DNA from: Pseudarthrobacter sp. C4D7
Lineage (GTDB): Bacteria; Actinomycetota; Actinomycetes; Actinomycetales; Micrococcaceae
Length of the DNA stretch: 64,000 nucleotides
Assembly: GCF_013359725.1 (NCBI RefSeq)
Contig: NZ_JABFMW010000012.1
Coordinates: 1-64,000 of the forward strand
Direction: 5' to 3'
The notes below the pieces were generated by a model, which was not told the origin of the DNA, searched no databases, and saw only the letters and a list, made by a program, of their open reading frames with translations. This document shows, one piece after another, positions 59,121-64,000 of this stretch. How positions within the stretch are numbered: position 1 is the stretch's first letter; each line of letters opens with the position of its first letter. Position numbers and translations under genes: made by a program.

Positions 59121-60146
59121 ATGGAGTGCATCGGATTCCTTTCATTCGGCCACTGGGGACCCGGCCAGGGTTCCCGCACCCGGACCGCGGGCGATGCCCT
59201 GCTCCAGGGCATCGACCTGGCCGTTGCCGCCGAGGAACTTGGAGTGGACGGCGCCTTCTTCCGCGTGCATCACTTCGCCCGGCAGCAGGCCTCGCCCTTC
59301 CCCCTTCTGTCTGCCATCGCTGCCCGCACGAGCCGCATCGAAATAGGTACGGGCGTCATTGACATGCGGTACGAAAACCCGCTCTACATGGCAGAGGAAG
59401 CGGCAGCGGCAGACCTGATCAGCGGCGGCAGGCTGCAGCTGGGCATCAGCCGTGGTTCACCCGAGCCGGCGCGGCAGGGTGCCTCCGCTTTCGGCTACGT
59501 GCCGGAGGAAGGGGAGACGGATGCCGACATGGCCCGCCGGCACACAGGCGTCTTCCGCCGGGCCATTACCGGTGCGGGCGTCGCCCAGGCAGACCCCCGG
59601 TACGCCGGCGGCGCTACGGGACTCCTGCCCGTCCAACCCCAGTCGCCGGGTCTGGCGGACCGGATCTGGTGGGGCGCGGGGACCCGCAAAACCGCTATAT
59701 GGGCCGCGGAATCAGGGATGAACCTGATGAGTTCCACCCTGCTGACGGAGGACACCGGCGTTCCGTTCCACGAACTCCAAGCGGAACAGATCCAGCTGTT
59801 TCGGGAGGCGTGGGCGGCGGCAGGACATGCACGTACCCCGCGGGTGTCGGTCAGCCGCAGCGTCCTTCCCATCGTGGACGAGGAGGACACCTACTACTTC
59901 GCCGGGAGCGCTCTCCGGGACAGTCGCGACCAGGTGGGTGTCATCGATGGCCTTACCTCACGGTTCGGCAAGAGCTACGTGGGCGCACCTGACCTCCTGG
60001 CGGAGCAGCTTGCAGCCGATACCGCTGTGCAGGCGGCCGACACCCTGCTGTTGACCGTTCCCAACCAGCTGGGCGTGGACTTCAACGCCAAGCTCCTGGG
60101 CAATATTGTGCAGTTCGTGGCCCCGGCCCTGGGATGGAGCCGATAG
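59121..60146 (+). CDS. LLM-class (luciferase-like) flavin-dependent oxidoreductase
   Basis: A 341-residue TIM-barrel flavoenzyme with [24 protein letters not shown], the [42 protein letters not shown] loop and a C-terminal [30 protein letters not shown]. The family uses reduced FMN or F420 and includes monooxygenases of unknown substrate. GGAAGG lies very close to ATG 59121. Monocistronic. Confidence 0.9.
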   Translation: MECIGFLSFGHWGPGQGSRTRTAGDALLQGIDLAVAAEELGVDGAFFRVHHFARQQASPFPLLSAIAARTSRIEIGTGVIDMRYENPLYMAEEAAAADLISGGRLQLGISRGSPEPARQGASAFGYVPEEGETDADMARRHTGVFRRAITGAGVAQADPRYAGGATGLLPVQPQSPGLADRIWWGAGTRKTAIWAAESGMNLMSSTLLTEDTGVPFHELQAEQIQLFREAWAAAGHARTPRVSVSRSVLPIVDEEDTYYFAGSALRDSRDQVGVIDGLTSRFGKSYVGAPDLLAEQLAADTAVQAADTLLLTVPNQLGVDFNAKLLGNIVQFVAPALGWSR

Positions 60147-60236
60147 GAGGCTGGGAACCTTTTGCGATACCGAACCGTTATCCTTTAAGTGCGGTGTGGG
60201 GGCTTCGCGCCCCAACTACACTGTGACTGCTGAACG

Positions 60237-60246
60237 GTCATATGAC
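60237..60246. promoter_or_regulatory. GTCATATGAC palindrome upstream of the leader ORF
   Basis: A perfect 10-bp palindrome 15 bases before the ATG of the short leader ORF, in a short intergenic region that also has a GC hairpin (about 60196-60213) that probably terminates the upstream gene. Candidate operator for the reductase-desaturase unit. Confidence 0.35.
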
Positions 60247-60260
60247 GGAGAGAGAGAAAT

Positions 60261-60293
60261 ATGGCTCGCGCCGCCCTAGGCTTTAACGCATGA
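60261..60293 (+). CDS. 10-codon leader ORF coupled to the ferredoxin-type reductase
   Basis: The frame encodes MARAALGFNA and has a strong ribosome site (GGAGAGAG) ending about 6 bases upstream. Its stop overlaps the start of the reductase (ATGA at 60290-60293). The reductase start has no ribosome site of its own, so ribosomes translating this leader would restart on it. Its peptide sequence shows no obvious attenuator codons. Confidence 0.6.
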   Translation: MARAALGFNA

Positions 60294-61387
60294 TCCGGCT
60301 ACGACAGCTGGCCCAAGCGGCTTCGGTACTCACCACCCCCCTAACGCCAGAGGACGTCCTCTCGCTGTTCAACCCTGTCTACTCCGCGAGGCAGCTCAGG
60401 GGCGTTGTCACCAAGGTGGTCCAGGAGACCGCCCAGTCGGCAACCATCTTCTTCCGTCCCGGCCGCGGCTGGAAGGCGCACCTTGCCGGCCAGTGGGCCC
60501 GCATCGGCGTCGAACTCGATGGCGTGCGCCACTGGCGCTCCTATTCACTGAGTGCCCCTGCCGGCAAGGATCCGGCCATCACGGTCACGGACGTCGGCGC
60601 CGTTTCCGGCACCTTGGTGCGCACCACCAAGCCCGGTGACGTCCTGTTCCTGGCTCCGCCGCAGGGTGACTTCGTGCTTCCGGAACATCCCCGCCCCCTG
60701 CTCATGGTCACCGCCGGCAGCGGCATCACTCCGGTGATGTCCATGATCCGCACCCTTGTTCCGCGGCGCCCGGATGCCGACGTCGTCCTGGTCCATTCGG
60801 CCCGCACGCCCGGCGACAGCCTCTTCCGCGAAGAGCTGGCCGAACTCGCTGACCAGTTCCCCAACTTCCGGCTGGCGCACTGGTACACCGGCGAGCAGGG
60901 CCGCATGGACTTCTCCAGCACCCGCGAGCTTGACGAGATCTGCCCCGACTGGAAGGAACGGTCCGCCTACGCCTGCGGCCCGGACAGCTTCCTGGACGAC
61001 GCCGAGGCGCTGTGGAAGCGCACGGCGCTGACCACCCGCGCCCCCGGGACCGACGTAGCCGTTGCCGGCGACGCCGGCAACCTTATGATCGAACGCTTCA
61101 ACACCACCTTCAACGCCGGCGTGGGGCACGACGGCGGCCTGGTCACCTTCGAGGCTTCCGACCGGGAGGTGGAAGCCGACGGCGACACCCCCATCCTGGA
61201 CATCGGCGAAGACGCCGGGGTGCTGATGCCCAGCGGCTGCCGCATGGGCATCTGCCACAGCTGCCTTACGCCACTGCTCGCGGGGCAGGTCCGCGACCTC
61301 CGCACCGGGGAAATCCATGGCGAACCCGGCCAACTGATCCAAACGTGTGTTTCGGCAGCCGCCGGACCCGTCAACCTCGAACTCTGA
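60290..61387 (+). CDS. FAD/2Fe-2S oxidoreductase supplying the fatty-acid desaturase
   Basis: The 365-residue protein has a ferredoxin-NADP reductase-type module (RSYSLSAP at 83-90 for FAD; MVTAGSGITPVMSMIRTL for NAD(P)H) and a C-terminal plant-type [2Fe-2S] domain with Cys317, Cys322, Cys325 and Cys353 (C-x4-C-x2-C-x27-C). This matches mycobacterial Rv3230c, which passes electrons from NADPH to the desaturase DesA3. The desaturase gene follows 13 bases later. Translation probably depends on a 10-codon leader ORF. Confidence 0.92.
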   Translation: MIRLRQLAQAASVLTTPLTPEDVLSLFNPVYSARQLRGVVTKVVQETAQSATIFFRPGRGWKAHLAGQWARIGVELDGVRHWRSYSLSAPAGKDPAITVTDVGAVSGTLVRTTKPGDVLFLAPPQGDFVLPEHPRPLLMVTAGSGITPVMSMIRTLVPRRPDADVVLVHSARTPGDSLFREELAELADQFPNFRLAHWYTGEQGRMDFSSTRELDEICPDWKERSAYACGPDSFLDDAEALWKRTALTTRAPGTDVAVAGDAGNLMIERFNTTFNAGVGHDGGLVTFEASDREVEADGDTPILDIGEDAGVLMPSGCRMGICHSCLTPLLAGQVRDLRTGEIHGEPGQLIQTCVSAAAGPVNLEL

Positions 61388-61400
61388 GGAGCAGCACCGT

Positions 61401-62585
61401 ATGACTGTCATCTCACCCACGAAAACCACCACCCCCGCAGGTGCCAACGCCGGCACCTCCCGGACGCGCCCCGGAAAGCTGGCCGAGTCGGGAAGCCCCA
61501 GCGTCAGGCCGCCGGCTGCCGCCCACCTCACCGATGAACAGGTGGCGGAGTTGGGCCGTGAGCTCGACGCCATCCGGGACGAGATCCTGGGCAAGCGCGG
61601 CGCGGAAGACGCCGCCTACATCCGCCGCATGATCAAGATCCAGCGCGGACTGGAGCTCTCCGGCCGCGCCGCCCTGCTGGTGGGCAAGAACAAGGCTGCC
61701 TGGGTCACGGGCACCACGCTTCTGAGCCTGGCCAAGATCCTGGAAAACATGGAACTGGGCCACAACATCCTCCACGGCCAGTGGGACTGGATGCGGGACC
61801 CGGACATCCACTCCACCACCTGGGAATGGGACTTCGTGACGCCCTCGCGGTCCTGGCAGCACACTCACAACGACCTCCACCACCGCTGGACCAACGTGGT
61901 GGGCAAGGACAACGACGTCGGATACAACCTGCTGCGCATGGACGAGCAGCAGCCGTGGAAGCCCATCAACCTGGCCAACCCGCTGTTCAACGCCATCCTG
62001 GCGCCGGTCTTTGAGTGGGGCATCGCCATCTACGACCTTGAGCTCACCGAGTTTAAAGAAGGCACCAAGTCCAAGGAAGCCCTGAACAAGGACCTCAAGG
62101 CGCTGGGCAAAAAGGTCGTTACCCAGTTCACCAAGGACTATGCGGCCACGCCCGCACTTGCCATGTTGACCGGATCCGCCAAGCAGGCCCTGTTCGGTAC
62201 CATCGCAGCCAACGCCATCCGCAACGTCTGGGCCCACGCCGTCATCTTCTGCGGCCACTTCCCGGAAGGCACCGACACCTTCACGGAGGAAATGGTGGAA
62301 GGCGAAACCCGCGGCGACTGGTATGTGCGCCAGATGATCGGTTCCGCCAACATCTCCGGTTCCAGGTTCATGCACCTGATGACCGGCAACCTTTCACACC
62401 AGATCGAGCACCACCTCTTCCCGGACCTGCCCTCCAACCGCTACGCGGAAGTGGCGCCCAGGGTCCGCGAGATCTGCCAGCGCTACGGCCTGAAGTACAC
62501 CACGGGCCCGCTGCTGAAGCAGGTCGGTTCATCGTGGGCCAAGGTCTTCAAGCTTGCCCTGCCTGGGAAGACTGCCCAGGCCTAG
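61401..62585 (+). CDS. Membrane fatty-acid (acyl-CoA) desaturase, DesA3-like
   Basis: A 394-residue di-iron desaturase with three histidine boxes: HNILH (121-125), HTHNDLHH (154-161) and HQIEHH in SHQIEHHLFPDLPSNRY near the end. The sequence resembles mycobacterial DesA3 (stearoyl-CoA delta-9 desaturase), which needs the partner reductase encoded upstream. It introduces double bases-lowering unsaturation into membrane acyl chains, i.e. a C=C bond in the chain. GAGGAG precedes ATG 61401. A strong hairpin follows. Confidence 0.93.
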   Translation: MTVISPTKTTTPAGANAGTSRTRPGKLAESGSPSVRPPAAAHLTDEQVAELGRELDAIRDEILGKRGAEDAAYIRRMIKIQRGLELSGRAALLVGKNKAAWVTGTTLLSLAKILENMELGHNILHGQWDWMRDPDIHSTTWEWDFVTPSRSWQHTHNDLHHRWTNVVGKDNDVGYNLLRMDEQQPWKPINLANPLFNAILAPVFEWGIAIYDLELTEFKEGTKSKEALNKDLKALGKKVVTQFTKDYAATPALAMLTGSAKQALFGTIAANAIRNVWAHAVIFCGHFPEGTDTFTEEMVEGETRGDWYVRQMIGSANISGSRFMHLMTGNLSHQIEHHLFPDLPSNRYAEVAPRVREICQRYGLKYTTGPLLKQVGSSWAKVFKLALPGKTAQA

Positions 62586-62597
62586 CCCGCAAATAAA

Positions 62598-62630
62598 CAG
62601 AAGTGACCCGGCATTGCCGGGTCACTTCTG
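62598..62630. terminator. Bidirectional terminator
   Basis: A perfect 15-bp stem, CAGAAGTGACCCGGC (62598-62612) with 62616-62630, and a 3-nt loop between the convergent desaturase and cation-exporter genes. Confidence 0.85.
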
Positions 62631-62642
62631 CGTTGGCGCCCG

Positions 62643-63698
62643 CTACCGCCGGGTGCCGGGAGCCAGGAGCATGTGGTCCAGCTTGGGCAGTGCGTGCCGG
62701 AGGCGGTGCCTGGCGCGGTCAAGGATCTCTTCCGCATGCGACAACTCCGTGTCCGCCACTTCGATCCGTGCCGATCCCTGGAGCCGGTGGCCGGACCACC
62801 GCAGCTGCAGGTTTGCTACCGCGAGGACCCCCGGGGTCTCCTCCAGCGCCGTCTGTGCGCGCGACACCAGGGCTGGTTCGATGCCGTCCATGAGCCGCCG
62901 GCCGATGCTCCGCACAGTGCCCCAGAGCAGCACCATGATGGCTGCGGAGATGACCAGGCCAATGATCGGGTCCGCGAGCGGAAAACCGAGCATGACGCCG
63001 ACGGCGCCAATCACCACGGCCAAGGAGGTGAAACCGTCCGTCCGGGCGTGCACGCCGTCCGCCACCAACGCGGCGGAACCGATCCTGCGTCCCACACGGA
63101 TGCGGTAGATGGCCACGGCCTCGTTTCCTGCAAATCCGATCAGACCCGCGGCCATGACCCAGCCAAGGTTCTGCAGCGGCTTGGGGTGGATCAGCCGGTC
63201 CACGGACTGCCAGCCGGCCACCACGGCGGAAAGGGCCACCACGGCCACGATGAAGAGCCCGGCCAGGTCCTCTGCCCGTCCATAGCCGTAGGTATACCGG
63301 CGGTTGGCGGCCCTGCGCCCCAGGATGAAGGCTACCCATAGGGGCACCGCCGTCAAGGCATCGGAGAAGTTGTGGATGGTGTCGGCGAGAAGCGCCACCG
63401 AGCCGCTGGACAGGACCACCAGAAACTGAAGCACGGTGGTGGCCAGCAGCACGAACATGCTGATCTTCAGCGCCCGGATGCCCTCGGCGCTGGCCTCCAT
63501 GGCGTCGTCAATGGAATCGGCCGCATCGTGCGTATGCGGAACAAACAGCTCCGTCAGCCAGCCCTTGAAGCCGGCCTGGTGGTGGTCATGTCCCTCGTGC
63601 CCGTGGCTGTGGCCAGAATCGTGCGTGTGCGCTCCGTGCTGTTGCTCTTCGTGGGGCTGGCTGTGCGTATGCGTTGACTCCTGGTGCCGCCCGCTCAC
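62643..63698 (-). CDS. Cation diffusion facilitator (zinc/cobalt-type exporter)
   Basis: A 351-residue CDF protein: a histidine-rich N-terminal tail (about residues 1-60, with HTHDSGHSHGHEGHDHH), six helices with the metal sites LLADTIHNFSDAL and ALVADGVHARTDGFTS, and a cytoplasmic C-terminal domain (SGHRLQGSARIEVAD). The second site has HARTD where HxxxD is expected, which is canonical. It exports zinc or a similar divalent metal. It starts with a GTG overlapping the stop of an ArsR/SmtB gene, which probably represses it. Confidence 0.93.
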   Translation of the reverse strand: MSGRHQESTHTHSQPHEEQQHGAHTHDSGHSHGHEGHDHHQAGFKGWLTELFVPHTHDAADSIDDAMEASAEGIRALKISMFVLLATTVLQFLVVLSSGSVALLADTIHNFSDALTAVPLWVAFILGRRAANRRYTYGYGRAEDLAGLFIVAVVALSAVVAGWQSVDRLIHPKPLQNLGWVMAAGLIGFAGNEAVAIYRIRVGRRIGSAALVADGVHARTDGFTSLAVVIGAVGVMLGFPLADPIIGLVISAAIMVLLWGTVRSIGRRLMDGIEPALVSRAQTALEETPGVLAVANLQLRWSGHRLQGSARIEVADTELSHAEEILDRARHRLRHALPKLDHMLLAPGTRR

Positions 63699-64000
63699 GA
63701 GGCAGTTCCCTGCGCAGGATGGTTGGTGACGCGGTGATGGGCCGGCTCCCCGCCGAGGGCATGCTCGGCCTGGAAGATGGCATCGGCCACCAGTTGCCGG
63801 GCGTGCTCGTTCTCCAGCCGGTAGAGCACCCGGGTCCCGTCCTGCCTCGTGGAGACCATCCGGGCCAGCCGCATTTTTGCGAGGTGCTGGGACACGGCTG
63901 CGGGGGACTTGCCTACGACATCGGCCAGGGCGCCCACCGCCATCTCGCCGTCGCGGAGTGCCAGGATGATCCGCACCCTGGTGGCGTCGGCCAGCATGGC
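63695..64000 (-). CDS. ArsR/SmtB-family metalloregulator, 5' end outside the window
   Basis: The visible 100+ residues hold the winged helix (LADATRVRIILALRDGEMAVGALADVVGKSPAAVSQHLAKMRLARMVSTRQDGTRVLYRL) and a C-terminal helix with histidines (HARQLVADAIFQAEH, GEPAHHRVTNH) that fit the zinc-sensing alpha-5 site. The N-terminus of about 15-20 residues lies past base 64000. It overlaps the CDF gene by 4 bases, a common zinc or cobalt regulator-exporter pair. Confidence 0.9.
   Translation of the reverse strand, partial: AMLADATRVRIILALRDGEMAVGALADVVGKSPAAVSQHLAKMRLARMVSTRQDGTRVLYRLENEHARQLVADAIFQAEHALGGEPAHHRVTNHPAQGTAS

Overview
The window is GC-rich DNA (about two thirds G+C by eye) with dense genes, frequent ATGA/GTGA stop-start overlaps and many GTG starts. 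Gene content (7Fe ferredoxin FdxA, PucR and GAF-ANTAR regulators, an Asp23/AmaP cluster, a mycobacterial-type DesA3-like desaturase/reductase pair, a GlnR-like box) points to a soil actinobacterium of the Micrococcaceae, most like Arthrobacter/Pseudarthrobacter. I see no rRNA, tRNA, insertion sequence, prophage or CRISPR array. The genus assignment is inference from protein style, not a database result.

Left part (1-7.4 kb): a zinc alcohol dehydrogenase, an orphan GHKL-type ATPase, then a leftward group of a lipoprotein, a polytopic membrane protein built of about six repeats (DUF5671-like) and a small membrane-anchored protein.

Catabolic island (7.5-27 kb): an XRE-cupin regulator precedes a tightly packed rightward operon (MHS symporter, FAD oxidoreductase, CaiB-type CoA transferase, crotonase, DapA-type lyase, divergent SDR, aldehyde dehydrogenase, ferredoxin). 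A second unit has its own promoter and a repeated GTTGC-N7-GCAAC palindrome: a second MHS symporter, a creatinase whose known active-site residues are all present, a strong terminator and an IclR regulator. A third unit is a PucR regulator facing an NCS1 permease, a NodB-fold cyclic-amide hydrolase candidate and an M20 amidohydrolase. Together the genes suggest uptake and breakdown of creatine-like and cyclic N-compounds plus an unidentified acid processed as a CoA ester.

Middle (27-41 kb): an MmyB-type regulator, ilvD, a DUF2236-DUF817 pair, a NepI-like nucleoside exporter, a cupin, a universal stress protein, a second MmyB-type regulator facing an alcohol dehydrogenase, another alcohol dehydrogenase, SoxR with a near-consensus SoxR box facing a 47-residue unknown protein, and a nitronate monooxygenase.

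Envelope-stress block (40.6-45.7 kb, leftward): a five-gene overlapping Asp23/AmaP operon preceded by a CRP-like site, CsbD, and a sigma factor / zinc-finger anti-sigma fused to an Asp23-like domain / Asp23-like trio.

Right part (45.9-64 kb): two divergent GAF-ANTAR regulators, an S51-like peptidase, an ArsR-SRPBCC pair whose operator covers the start codon, DUF1992, a class A penicillin-binding protein divergent from a PadR regulator with seven GPGF repeats, an ammonium transporter with a GlnR-like box, a nitrilase-family hydrolase, two DUF202 proteins, LhgO, a YnfA-type protein, an LLM-class flavoenzyme, a 10-codon leader ORF coupled to a ferredoxin-type reductase and a fatty-acid desaturase, and a CDF cation exporter coupled to an ArsR/SmtB regulator cut by the window edge. 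Several strong hairpin terminators punctuate the map; three share almost the same stem.
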